Below, piece after piece: positions 34,521-43,551 of a stretch of 64,000 nt of DNA. The notes under the pieces are model-generated. The model ran no database searches, was not told the origin of the DNA, and saw only the letters and a list, made by a program, of their open reading frames with translations. Source of the DNA: Rhodocyclales bacterium (lineage in GTDB: Bacteria; Pseudomonadota; Gammaproteobacteria; Burkholderiales; Rhodocyclaceae); NCBI GenBank assembly GCA_016214145.1, contig JACRPA010000003.1, positions 62,001 to 126,000 on the forward strand, given 5' to 3'. Each line of letters opens with the position of its first letter. The stretch's first letter is position 1. The position numbers and the translations under genes were made by a program.

Positions 34521-35393
34521 TCAGCGAAAACTAGCGACACATGCGTCATACGCTTCAGCGTATGACGCGCCAACATGATCAATCACTCTTACGCCCAGCG
34601 CAGACATAATTGACATTCTTGCTTCGTCTACAGTGCTTTGCTTTTTATCTGAACAGCGATGAAAAACGGCTTGGGCTATCGGAAACCGTTTCCGTTTCAG
34701 TCGCTCCTTCTCTGTAATGAGGTTCCAAAGGTGATTTTCTGTGTAATCCAGGCCGAATCCGATGATATGAACCTCATGCTCAAGGAACAGATCTACCCAG
34801 CTTTCAACGTCAGCCAGCGAGCCCTTATTGTTCCGCGAGAATTTCGAGAGATACGGCTTTCCGTCTCTAGCTTTCGCATTAGTCTCAACACCCGAAGTCA
34901 AAAAATTTCGAATCTTGTGGATATAGCCTGAATATTGCTCATGCCCGAGCATGATACTGCCGACAATGTCCAACTCCCCGTGAATGTGCCAGACATGACG
35001 ATTACCCGAACTCCTTCGTCTAAATAAGCTGTAGAAGGTCTCGCGAGCCGGAAAGTTTGGAATCCAACTCCCACCATCTGCGGCTTCTAAGTTGTAGTCA
35101 TAATTCGTAGTGAGTATGTGCTGAAAATTGAGCGCCATGAGATCTTTGTGATACTTGTTGGGCGCCACCCTGCTTTCTAAATCTTCAGCGATCTTCTGCT
35201 TCAATTGACTATGCAGGCCCCCCTTGGCAATTTCCTCGAACCAGAGGGTGAACGGCTTAGCTTTGCGTACTTCGCTTTCATGTTTCGTCTTGGGAGTTCC
35301 TGCCAAGTTATTTAGTAGAGCATTCCAGCTTGCGCCCCCATCTGAAACAAGATTGAAGCCGTTACCAATCAATAGAATTTTTTTCTTCGCCAT
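34521..35393 (-). CDS. SIR2-like domain protein
   Basis: A 290-residue protein. ILLIGNGFNLVSDGG opens a Rossmann-like fold; TTNYD (95-99) and HIHGE (136-140) match the conserved Asn and His of bacterial SIR2-like (SIR2_2) domains, and HIIGFGLDYTE follows. These domains act as NAD+-degrading effectors in several phage-defence systems; AbiH-type proteins are a related alternative. The start follows GGAGGAAAGA. Codon and base use are much AT-richer than neighbours, indicating transfer. It diverges from the giant nuclease-STAND gene, with which it may form a system (inference). Confidence 0.72.
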   Translation of the reverse strand: MAKKKILLIGNGFNLVSDGGASWNALLNNLAGTPKTKHESEVRKAKPFTLWFEEIAKGGLHSQLKQKIAEDLESRVAPNKYHKDLMALNFQHILTTNYDYNLEAADGGSWIPNFPARETFYSLFRRRSSGNRHVWHIHGELDIVGSIMLGHEQYSGYIHKIRNFLTSGVETNAKARDGKPYLSKFSRNNKGSLADVESWVDLFLEHEVHIIGFGLDYTENHLWNLITEKERLKRKRFPIAQAVFHRCSDKKQSTVDEARMSIMSALGVRVIDHVGASYAEAYDACVASFR

Positions 35394-35774
35394 TCTTTCC
35401 TCCCATTGTCTTCATTATGGCTTGAATAGCATATTCCACGACCATGAGGGACATTGGCAAAAGATGCCAAGAACGGCTTACCTCCGAGTGGCCGGTGAGA
35501 TGCGAGTCGCTGACCGACATAACCAGAAAATCGCGTTGCAGTCTTGCCGACCTGTGGTCTGTTGCTCTTGGCATGAGACCTATTCTCAGCCTTTGCTGCC
35601 GGTTGAGACAGTCAGATCGAACGGCCGGTGTTATGCAGTTTGTCGACATTGATAGGGGAGTCGGTCAAAACAACCATGTTCAGAGGGTCCCGGTAGCACC
35701 CTCGGTATAGGGTGGCGTGGCTGGCTCGGGGCGTCGTGCAGCCAATTGCAACACCCGCCGTTAGATTCGAAAAT
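35394..35774. other. Divergent intergenic region of the SIR2/STAND pair
   Basis: About 380 bp that must contain both promoters. I see no convincing gene and no strong promoter; GGTATAGGG at about 35703 is a weak -10 candidate for the large gene. AT-richer than the host average. Confidence 0.35.
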
Positions 35775-38700
35775 ATGGCCGGGAGCATGGTAACCTCGAT
35801 TGCAATGGCAAAATCGCACAGCAAGTTTGACAGTGTCCGGGCCTCGCGGGATGGCCACGAATTCCACGAAGCGTGGGTTGCGCGCAAGTGTTTGGGGCTG
35901 TTACTTCCCAAGGACGATCTGACTGGCGTCGCGATCGAAGGATTCGCCGGAGACGACCAGGACAAAGTAACGACAGAGGCGAACGAGATCGCAGACGCAG
36001 TACTGTATTACGGCAAGCGCGCCTCCTTCGAGCAAGCCCGTAGTGTCGTCGTTGTGCAGGTGAAGTACTCGAAGGCTGCGGAGCTCAAGCCGTTTCGAGC
36101 TGCGGACGCCAAGAAGACGCTAGGTAAGTTTGCAAGGGCATATCGCGCGTACAAGCGCCAGCATGGCACGACACAGGCACGGCAGAAGCTCCGCTTCGAG
36201 TTGGTCACCAATCGACCAATCCTGGACGAACTGACTGAAGCGCTCCACGGACTAACTTCCGGCATGACACTGCGTGGCACGGCGAAAACGCAAGCCACGC
36301 AGATTAAGACAGCGTGCAAGCTCGACGGTAAAGACCTCATCGAATTTGTCAGCCGCCTTCAGCTCGCCGGACTGACGGGCAACCTGCGAGAGACCAAGCA
36401 TCAGCTGGCGATGTCCCTTGCGGACTGGTCGCCCGCTCGTGACCCGATGGCCAGCGTCAGGTTGAATGCAATTAGACAGTTGGCGCGGGACAAGGCCGGT
36501 CTGGCCAACCAGCGTAGAAACCTCATATCGCGCACCGACATCCTGACGGCATTGGAACTTCAGGACGAAAGCGACCTGTTGCCGTGTCCGGCCAGCTTTC
36601 CCCGCGTAGGGGCGGTCGTCGAGCGGCAACAACTCGCCGATACCGTCGCGAGAATCCCGCAACTGGAGCGGCCGTTGGTCGTCCACGCTGATGGGGGCGT
36701 TGGCAAGACAGTTTTCATAAACTCCATTGCGGCGAGCCTGGCGCCGTCGCACGAAGTGGTGCTGTTTGACTGCTTTGGCATGGGCCAGTACCGTGCGCCT
36801 GGCGATGCAAGGCACCTCCCGCGACGCGGGCTGGTTCATATTGCAAATGATCTGGCCTGCCGCGGCCTTTGTGACCCTCTGCTGCCGACAACAGATAATG
36901 GCGACGACATCATTCGTGCCTTTCGTGGTCGATTGAGTCAAGCGGCGGAGACAATTCGACGGGCGCGATCGGATCGACAACTGGTTCTGCTGCTGGATGC
37001 GATCGACAACGCTGACGAGCACGCCCGAGACCGCCGCGAGGATTCCTTCCCCAGATTGCTCCTTGAGAGCATCGGTCTTGCCGGATCAATTCCTGGCGTG
37101 CAGCTCGTGGTGAGTGCGCGCAGCCACCGGCGGCATGCCGCCACCGGTGGTGTCGCATGCGAAGAGCTGGCACTGAGCACGTTCACGCCTGCCGAAACGG
37201 CCGAGTTTCTGCGCCATCGAGTGAAAAAGCTGACCGAAGTCAGTGTGCAAGTTGCTCAGTCTAGATCTCGCGGAAATGCTAGGGTGCTTGAACATCTGGC
37301 TGGGGAAGGTGCAGATCTTCTAGCACCGTCCGAGATCAATAAAGTCATCGAACTGGATGATCTGCTTCGAAAGCGCATTGCTGGCGCACTTTCGGAGGCG
37401 AGAATTCACGGCTACCGCGACGAGGACATCAAGACTTTTCTCGCCGGCTTGGCCACACTGCCGCCTCCGGTGCCCGTCAGAGAGTTCGCTGAGGTCAATC
37501 GGCTCTCTGAAGGGGCGATCAAGAGCTTTGCCGCCGATCTGTCCCCGCTGCTGGAACAAACCAAGCATGGGTTGATGTTCCGCGACGAGCCGACGGAGAC
37601 ACTGATTCGGCAAGATTATTCCGCCGAACCGTCTGCTCTTCGCGCGCTCGCCAACAACCTATACGGCATGCAAGGCACGTCGGTGTACGCCGCGACTACG
37701 TTGCCCGACTTGCTACAGCAACTGGGCGATGGCGAGCAATTGTTTCGACTTGCCTTCGACGAGCGACTCCCTGCCGCCATCAAGAGCGCAGTGGGCCAGC
37801 AGGCCATTCGGCACGCCCGACTCAAGGCGGCCATTGCGCACGCGGCTAGCCAAAGCGACTTGGATCGCTTAGTGCCGTTGTTGGTGGAGATGTCCACCCT
37901 CGCCGCCGTGGACCAGCGCGGCACGCAATACCTCCTCGACCACCCGGATCTCACCGTCGCGTCGGGTGATATCGATTCGGTACGGCGCCTGTTTGAAGTA
38001 CGCACAAAGTGGCCGGGAACCCGACATGCGAGGCTCGCTATCGCCCATGCCTTGACGGGTGATCTCGCGGACGCCTACCGCCACGTTCACCGGGTTGACG
38101 AGTGGAGATCGCACTACTTTGAGCAGGACGACGACTATCGACGGGACAACGGTAGTCCGAAGGCGCTGGATATGGCAGCAATTCCCTTTTGCCTGCTGGT
38201 CAAGGGCGATAGCGTCGCCGCAGCCCGGGACATTGCCGGCTGGGTGGACTGGTTCGCCTTCGAAGTCGCCGAGGAGGTGTTCGCGTTCGCGCGCTTAGGT
38301 GCCGCGGCTGGCGTCGTACGCCAGGACGCGCTCAGCAAGTTCATGACGGCACGGCCCACGCTCGGGGTGCTCGCCGCCGCCATTCGTTTCACCGACGGGG
38401 ATGAAGGATCGCAACGATCGCTGATCACTTCTCTGGCGGGAGCGTGCGCGAAAGAGCCCAAGGGAGCGAACCTTGGGAAGGAAGATTATCGGCCGCAAGC
38501 GCGCCCGATCGTTCGCGGCCTGCTCCGTGCGGCGTCTGTCGCCGTGGTGCGGGGGATGGACGGGGAGGCGAGCGCGATTCTTTCAGCGATCCAGCTACCG
38601 GTGCCCTCACTTCATACGTACATGGACAGTTACTGGACCGGCGACGTCTATCCGTTTCTGGCTCGGCAGGTGCTCGTCCGTGTGGCGGCAGGTGCGGTCG

Positions 38701-41700
38701 TGGACGAGCGAGACCTGCTTCCCGCCGAACTGTCCGATCTGGCCCAGAGCGTGCCTGCCGAGCTCCACGGCTCGGAGTTTCGGCGGGTATTGAAGGCAGA
38801 GCTCGAGAAGCGCCTCCGAGCGCGTCGAGCGGAAGGTGTCGAGAACTTCGACTACAGCACGAACAGCTCGACCGAGCGGTTCATCGACAACCGTCTGGAC
38901 GCCTGGCTACGGGTAGCGCTCGCGTTTGCGGAAGCCATCCGAGGTGTGCGCGGTGGTAAGAAGGGGTCGTTGACTCCATTGGTCGACCTTTGGACAGAGC
39001 TTCGCAACAAGCAGGACTACTACACCGGAGGCGTCGAAGCCCAGCGGCAACACAATGCGGTCGGAGAGCGCCTTCTGACGTTGGCGCTGGGCGCGGATTT
39101 CGCCTTGGACACGGTAGAGGTTCGGCGATACGTCGATGCCCTCAGCGGCGACGGGATGGTCGCCGTCCCGAGAGTCATTGAAGTCGTCGGGATTTTGGCC
39201 ACGCGACCGGCGTTTCAAGCGCTTGCGGGGACACTCGCCGTCCAGGCAAAAGCGGCGATCGAGCGCGAGGATGAGGTCGACCAACGCGCAAGCTACTTCG
39301 CGGCTCTTGGCAGGGCGATCTCGCCGGCCAGCCGCGAGGAGGCCGTCGAATACTTCCGGCGCGGCCTCGAGCAGATGGATGCCATCGGCTCCGGCGATTA
39401 CCAGTTCGCCAACGAGCTGATGCATTTCGCGAGTGCGCTTCATGGCGAGCAGCTCGCGGATCCGGACAGCCACACGCTGTCGAACATCTGCGAACTCAAC
39501 CTGGGGGAGGAGCACAAGTTCCATTGGGCGATGTACGGGGCCGCGATGGCCAAGGCTTCTGGTCTGAAAGGTCTGGCCAAGCTCGCTCGCTGGGAGGATC
39601 GCGAACGGATTTCTCTCGACTATACCCTGCTGCCTTACCTGCGCGCTCTGCTCATCAATGAACAGGTGGATCCAGCCATTGCGCTGACGATGCTTCGGGT
39701 TTCCAATCCGGCCGAGCTTTATGTGTGTGGAACCGAACAGCTAGTCGAGTCGCTGGAAGACAAAGACAGTGGCCGTTTGGGCGAATGGGCTGAGGCGCTG
39801 ATTGAGCAGTACCTGCAAGACAATCCTGGATCCTTCGCGTCCGATACACCACGAGCGCTGGCGCGTTTAGCGAAGAGCGCCCTGGGAGAGACATCCCGAG
39901 AGTACTCCTATCTCTCCGCTGTGGCCGCCAAGAACGAGGTGACGAGGGACGAGTACAACAACTTGAACAACTGGCGGGAGCCCTCGTCGCTCGTGCATGT
40001 CAAGGAAAGGCAAGCAGAGCAGGATGCGGCCTTGGGCTTTGTCCAGTCGCTGCTCGTCGATCTGGACCCTGTTGACGAACTGGCGGTCACTATGGCGATG
40101 ACGTTCCTGGAGGGACGCGGCGTCGGAATGCGCCTGGAGCGGCACCTCCTCGATCTATTGCGGCTGAAAGTCGTGTTCGAGGATTGGCCGACCTATGTCA
40201 GGATGATTGCCCGCCAAGAGTCGCTTGATCTCTACGACAAGCTTCACGAGCTTCGTGCGTGCAAGGACGCCTGGTCTGGGGCATCGAATGCGGTCGTGGC
40301 GGCACTGCAGGAGTGCGCTGACATCCTCGTGCGAGAGAACGCGTTCGAGTTCATTACCTTCGATAGTCTGTCGGCATCGCAGCTTAACGACCTGTCCGCG
40401 CTCTCTGGTGTCGATCGCCAAGCATTAATCATCGGCCTGGTCCAGGAATTCTCTCGTCCCAACACATCGATTCCCGCGTCCGTGTGGTTGAGTCTCGCCG
40501 CTGAATTCAATCGAAAGGCGACCCCCGGGGTGGGCCAGCAAGCGCTAACGCGGCTACTTAGCAGTGGTCCCGCCAAACTGGCGTCCTCGGCGGCGGATGG
40601 CGCCTGGCAGCCTGGCCTCTATCCTTCGGGGGAGGCCGTCGACGCCGCGGCCGGGCTTCTCTGGTTTGCCTTGGGGTCGCCAGATGCTTCCCGCCGTTGG
40701 ATGGCCGCCCACAGCCTTCGGACGGCGGTGAGGCTGGGCAGGGCCGATGTCCTCGAACAGGTCGTTGCGCGGTTCGACTGGACGCATGCGGGGGCGTTTC
40801 AGGCGAAGGAACTGCGGTTCTTCTACCTGCACGCGCAGCTCTGGCTCTTGATTGCTCTGGCGCGGATCGCGATCGATGACCCGGATAGCGTCGCCGGACA
40901 TCAAGCGCTGCTCGAGAAGATCGTCGTCGACACGATGGACCGCCATGTGCTGCGGAAGCATTTCGCCGCACTGGCCCTACTGGCGTGCACTGGCCATGGC
41001 CGGATCACGCTGGGGCCTGCGGCGTTGAAGGCCCTCAGAGACGTCAATCGTTCGCCGCATTCGATGAAGACGTCGAAGGACTACACCGGCAATTCGTTCT
41101 ACCAGTCGCGGCCCGAGGAGTACCCGGCGCCGGAGAGGGAGCTGCACCTGGATTATGACTTCGACAAGCACGAGGTCTCCGGCTTGAGCGATGTGTTCGG
41201 TCGATCGCGGTGGGAAACGGCGGATGCCATCAATGCCTGGGTGCGGCGGCACGATACAGAGATCACCTACATGTCGGATAGTGGAGCTCGGCGCGGATAC
41301 AGCCGCGATGGCTTTCGTGGCAATAGCGATAAGCATCACTCGTATGGCGAGCAGTTGTGCTGGCATGCCTTACACGCCGTCGCCGGCGAGTTTCTGGCCA
41401 AGTACCCCGTGGTTTGCCGTCCCTACGACGAAGACAGCCCTTGGGCCGAGTGGCTCAGTCGCCGTGTGCTGACGCACACTGAGAGCTTCTGGCTGGCCGA
41501 CGGCACAGATTGGCGGCCCGTGGATACCCGCATCAACCTGCGCGAGGCTGGCGAAAAGGGAGTGGTGGTGACCGGTGACCCGAGTAAGCTCCTTTCGCTA
41601 CTGGGCATTGGATCGTCGATTGGTGAGTGGTTGGTCGTGGATGGCGATTGGAACGCTATGGATGGCGTTGGCGTGCACGTGCAGTCGGCATTGGCGCCAA

Positions 41701-42272
41701 GCCGTAAGAGCGCGAACCTGGCCACGACGCTGGCAGCAATGGATCCATTCCAAGCCTATTTGCCACGGCTGCGGGGGTATGAGGATGCTGACCGTGGTTC
41801 AGCGCGCTCGCACGCGCCCTATCTGCCGTGGGTGGTGACGCAGGAATTGGACGCTCGGCTCGACGCGGCCGATACACTGGGCGTGGCCGAGGCGGCGCAA
41901 AGAGCCAGGCTCGCGAGCGCAGTGAATGCGTTCGGGCAACTTGCCTCGACCGACCCATTCCACCGAACTTGGAGCGACCCCCCCGGCAACGTCGTTGTGC
42001 GCTCGGAGGTGTGGGCTAGCCACACCGAAGGCCGCGAGGGCGGGCGTGGCAGCGGCTCACGATTGCAGTGTCGCACGACGCTACTCCGGGATTTTCTTTC
42101 CGCTAACGCGTCCCATCTGTTGCTTCTGGTGATCCTGCGACGCTACGAGCCTGGGTCTGGCAGCCGCGCGTCACGGTTTTGGCACACGACGGCCGTGGTG
42201 CGGGTGACCGAGTCACTCGAGTTCACCCTTCATCCGGGTCGAGTGAACGAACTGCACGAATCGAAGTTATAA
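35775..42272 (+). CDS. Giant nuclease-STAND NTPase (Avs/AVAST-like defence protein)
   Basis: About 2165 residues; the start is uncertain (ATG at 35775, 35787 or 35805; upstream GTG at 35712). Residues about 10-160 resemble a Cap4/DUF4297-type PD-(D/E)xK nuclease: SRDGHEFHEAWVARKCL, an acidic EGFAGDDQDKV stretch and VVVVQVKY with Lys97. A STAND ATPase follows with Walker A HADGGVGKTVF (Lys311), Walker B LVLLLDAIDNAD (Asp408) and a VVSARSH sensor. About 1600 C-terminal residues are helical-looking then unassigned, the expected sensor part. Avs proteins bind phage proteins and activate a nuclease; the exact type is not assigned. Confidence 0.75.
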   Translation: MAGSMVTSIAMAKSHSKFDSVRASRDGHEFHEAWVARKCLGLLLPKDDLTGVAIEGFAGDDQDKVTTEANEIADAVLYYGKRASFEQARSVVVVQVKYSKAAELKPFRAADAKKTLGKFARAYRAYKRQHGTTQARQKLRFELVTNRPILDELTEALHGLTSGMTLRGTAKTQATQIKTACKLDGKDLIEFVSRLQLAGLTGNLRETKHQLAMSLADWSPARDPMASVRLNAIRQLARDKAGLANQRRNLISRTDILTALELQDESDLLPCPASFPRVGAVVERQQLADTVARIPQLERPLVVHADGGVGKTVFINSIAASLAPSHEVVLFDCFGMGQYRAPGDARHLPRRGLVHIANDLACRGLCDPLLPTTDNGDDIIRAFRGRLSQAAETIRRARSDRQLVLLLDAIDNADEHARDRREDSFPRLLLESIGLAGSIPGVQLVVSARSHRRHAATGGVACEELALSTFTPAETAEFLRHRVKKLTEVSVQVAQSRSRGNARVLEHLAGEGADLLAPSEINKVIELDDLLRKRIAGALSEARIHGYRDEDIKTFLAGLATLPPPVPVREFAEVNRLSEGAIKSFAADLSPLLEQTKHGLMFRDEPTETLIRQDYSAEPSALRALANNLYGMQGTSVYAATTLPDLLQQLGDGEQLFRLAFDERLPAAIKSAVGQQAIRHARLKAAIAHAASQSDLDRLVPLLVEMSTLAAVDQRGTQYLLDHPDLTVASGDIDSVRRLFEVRTKWPGTRHARLAIAHALTGDLADAYRHVHRVDEWRSHYFEQDDDYRRDNGSPKALDMAAIPFCLLVKGDSVAAARDIAGWVDWFAFEVAEEVFAFARLGAAAGVVRQDALSKFMTARPTLGVLAAAIRFTDGDEGSQRSLITSLAGACAKEPKGANLGKEDYRPQARPIVRGLLRAASVAVVRGMDGEASAILSAIQLPVPSLHTYMDSYWTGDVYPFLARQVLVRVAAGAVVDERDLLPAELSDLAQSVPAELHGSEFRRVLKAELEKRLRARRAEGVENFDYSTNSSTERFIDNRLDAWLRVALAFAEAIRGVRGGKKGSLTPLVDLWTELRNKQDYYTGGVEAQRQHNAVGERLLTLALGADFALDTVEVRRYVDALSGDGMVAVPRVIEVVGILATRPAFQALAGTLAVQAKAAIEREDEVDQRASYFAALGRAISPASREEAVEYFRRGLEQMDAIGSGDYQFANELMHFASALHGEQLADPDSHTLSNICELNLGEEHKFHWAMYGAAMAKASGLKGLAKLARWEDRERISLDYTLLPYLRALLINEQVDPAIALTMLRVSNPAELYVCGTEQLVESLEDKDSGRLGEWAEALIEQYLQDNPGSFASDTPRALARLAKSALGETSREYSYLSAVAAKNEVTRDEYNNLNNWREPSSLVHVKERQAEQDAALGFVQSLLVDLDPVDELAVTMAMTFLEGRGVGMRLERHLLDLLRLKVVFEDWPTYVRMIARQESLDLYDKLHELRACKDAWSGASNAVVAALQECADILVRENAFEFITFDSLSASQLNDLSALSGVDRQALIIGLVQEFSRPNTSIPASVWLSLAAEFNRKATPGVGQQALTRLLSSGPAKLASSAADGAWQPGLYPSGEAVDAAAGLLWFALGSPDASRRWMAAHSLRTAVRLGRADVLEQVVARFDWTHAGAFQAKELRFFYLHAQLWLLIALARIAIDDPDSVAGHQALLEKIVVDTMDRHVLRKHFAALALLACTGHGRITLGPAALKALRDVNRSPHSMKTSKDYTGNSFYQSRPEEYPAPERELHLDYDFDKHEVSGLSDVFGRSRWETADAINAWVRRHDTEITYMSDSGARRGYSRDGFRGNSDKHHSYGEQLCWHALHAVAGEFLAKYPVVCRPYDEDSPWAEWLSRRVLTHTESFWLADGTDWRPVDTRINLREAGEKGVVVTGDPSKLLSLLGIGSSIGEWLVVDGDWNAMDGVGVHVQSALAPSRKSANLATTLAAMDPFQAYLPRLRGYEDADRGSARSHAPYLPWVVTQELDARLDAADTLGVAEAAQRARLASAVNAFGQLASTDPFHRTWSDPPGNVVVRSEVWASHTEGREGGRGSGSRLQCRTTLLRDFLSANASHLLLLVILRRYEPGSGSRASRFWHTTAVVRVTESLEFTLHPGRVNELHESKL

Positions 42273-42368
42273 GCGGCCTTGCACGCTAATGGAGGGAGTC
42301 ATGTGGTTCACTTCAAGCACCCTAAGGATCGTGTCGTGTATTTGCGAGGGACTGCTTCTGGGCGATAG
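42273..42368 (+). pseudogene. Possible hicA 3' remnant
   Basis: Directly after the giant gene's stop the frame reads NGGSHVVHFKHPKDRVV and ends at TAG. GSHxxxFKHP is the hallmark of HicA/YcfA RNA-binding toxins, but nothing upstream and no typical VPHP tail is present. A decayed fragment or chance. Confidence 0.22.
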
Positions 42369-42530
42369 TGGCCCGCGAGAAGATCATATGTGGCAGTCCG
42401 CTTCGGCCGAACAGCGGAAATACCCCCTGCTGCAATCTCGTTGCTTTTCCCGTGTAACACAGGCCGACCTCACCAAACATTCGGTTGATGTGACTGCCTC
42501 ATCTGGCGGAGCCCAGGTTGATTTTGCTCC

Positions 42531-42559
42531 TTGCCCGCAAGTAGCTTAAAAGCTACAAT
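42531..42559 (+). promoter_or_regulatory. Promoter/operator of the second RelE/HigA pair
   Basis: TTGCCC (42531-42536), a 17-bp spacer and TACAAT (42554-42559). The inverted repeat GTAGCTT-AA-AAGCTAC (42541-42556) overlaps the spacer and -10. The -10 ends 5 bp before the toxin ATG, so the message is probably leaderless. Confidence 0.6.
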
Positions 42560-42564
42560 ACCCC

Positions 42565-42888
42565 ATGATCGAAGTATTCCGCTACGTGGCCGAGCCCGGG
42601 TGCGAGCCGGTGACGGAGTGGCTCCAGACGCTGCAGGACAAGCGGGCGCAAGCCAGGATTCGTGTCCGTCTGAAGCGCCTGAAGGCCGGCATGTTCGGCG
42701 ATTGCGAGGCGGTTGGCGACGGCGTGCTCGAATTGCGCGAGCATCTGGGTGCGGGATACCGGGTGTATTTCGGCCGGCACGGGCAGACTGTCGTGATCCT
42801 GCTGTGCGGCGGAAGCAAGAAAACCCAGTCGTCGGACATCAAGACGGCCAGGCAGTATTGGGCCGACTGGAAACGGAGGCAGACATGA
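42565..42888 (+). CDS. RelE/HigB-family addiction-module toxin
   Basis: A 107-residue protein of the phage-derived Gp49-like/RelE group: EVFRYVAEPGCEPVTEWLQ, LGAGYRVYFGRHGQTVVILL and GGSKKTQSSDIKTARQYWAD are conserved blocks of the putative addiction-module killer family. It probably acts as a ribosome-dependent mRNA interferase. ATGA overlap with the antitoxin gene. It lies downstream of the giant STAND gene in the same orientation but has its own promoter. Confidence 0.88.
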   Translation: MIEVFRYVAEPGCEPVTEWLQTLQDKRAQARIRVRLKRLKAGMFGDCEAVGDGVLELREHLGAGYRVYFGRHGQTVVILLCGGSKKTQSSDIKTARQYWADWKRRQT

Positions 42889-43217
42889 GCAGGAAAGTGA
42901 AAGCGGCGGTTGCCCACCACGCGCGCGAGGTCGCGGAACTTCGCGCGGACCGCGAACTGGCGGTGGAATATCTCAAGGCCGCCATGGAATCCCTCGACGA
43001 TCCGGACGATCGCGCGGCAGGGCTGCTCGCGCTGCGCACCGTTGCCGAGGCCTACGGCGGGCTCGGCGCGGTGGCGGCCGAGGCGGGCATCAGCCGTGAA
43101 TCGCTCTACCGTGCCCTGTCCGCCAAGGGCAATCCGACCCTGAAGACCATCCTCGCCGTCCTCAAGGCCGTCGGCATGCGGCTGTCGGTGGAACCCGGCG
43201 AACGTCTCGCCGCCTGA
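42885..43217 (+). CDS. Addiction-module antidote, HigA/XRE type
   Basis: A 110-residue antitoxin with an N-terminal toxin-binding region and a C-terminal helix-turn-helix (YGGLGAVAAEAGISRESLYR and LSAKGNPTLKTILAVLKAVG), the standard layout for antidotes of this RelE group. Start ATG 42885 overlaps the toxin stop by four bases and is preceded by GGAGGC. It likely binds GTAGCTT-AA-AAGCTAC upstream of the toxin gene. Confidence 0.88.
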   Translation: MSRKVKAAVAHHAREVAELRADRELAVEYLKAAMESLDDPDDRAAGLLALRTVAEAYGGLGAVAAEAGISRESLYRALSAKGNPTLKTILAVLKAVGMRLSVEPGERLAA

Positions 43218-43267
43218 ACGTCGGCTGCCGCGATTGCGCGGCATCGCAATTCGCCAACCCAGCAGGG

Positions 43268-43292
43268 AAAGTCAGTCTGCGTGATACGGCGA
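43268..43292 (+). repeat. R2 element, copy 9 (right edge of the SIR2-STAND cassette)
   Basis: AAAGTCAGTCTGCGTGATA followed by CGGCGA, intergenic, 50 bp after the antidote gene; same orientation as copies 7, 8 and 10. Confidence 0.8.
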
Positions 43293-43307
43293 TCAACTGC
43301 CTTGCGA

Positions 43308-43330
43308 TTTATCAGACGCTGTTTGATAAA
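43308..43330. repeat. Inverted repeat TTTATCAGAC/GTTTGATAAA
   Basis: Ten-base arms with one mismatch around a 3-base centre, in the 334-bp gene-free stretch before the AAA ATPase. AT-rich compared with surroundings. Confidence 0.6.
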
Positions 43331-43345
43331 TTCGGACAGGTGGGA

Positions 43346-43370
43346 ATTTTGCAGACAGTGTCTGCAAAAT
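43346..43370. repeat. Perfect inverted repeat ATTTTGCAGACA-G-TGTCTGCAAAAT
   Basis: Twelve-base perfect arms around one base. Contains GCAGACAGTGTCTGC; a candidate protein-binding or resolution site beside the R2 element. No T-run follows that would make it a terminator. Confidence 0.7.
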
Positions 43371-43516
43371 CTCCTTTGAAGACACCGTATCATGGCCGGC
43401 ACACGGCGGTCGAGACGCTCATCGTCATGCGCGGGCGGTCATCTGGCAGGCTGAACCTGTGCTCCGGAGGCAGGAGCAGCCATGATTTGACCTGAATTAC
43501 TTAAATTATCGCAAGC

Positions 43517-43543
43517 TTGTAAAGTCAATAAACTTGATATAAC
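43517..43543 (+). promoter_or_regulatory. Candidate promoter of the AAA ATPase
   Basis: TTGTAA (43517-43522), a short 15-bp spacer and TATAAC (43538-43543), 8 bp before the ATG. No ribosome-binding site precedes the start, so a leaderless message is possible. Confidence 0.4.
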
Positions 43544-43551
43544 CTGCCGCC

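Noticed and set aside
42289-42549. Small 86-residue ORF after the giant gene
   Set aside because: No ribosome-binding logic, no family, and it runs into the promoter of the RelE/HigA pair.
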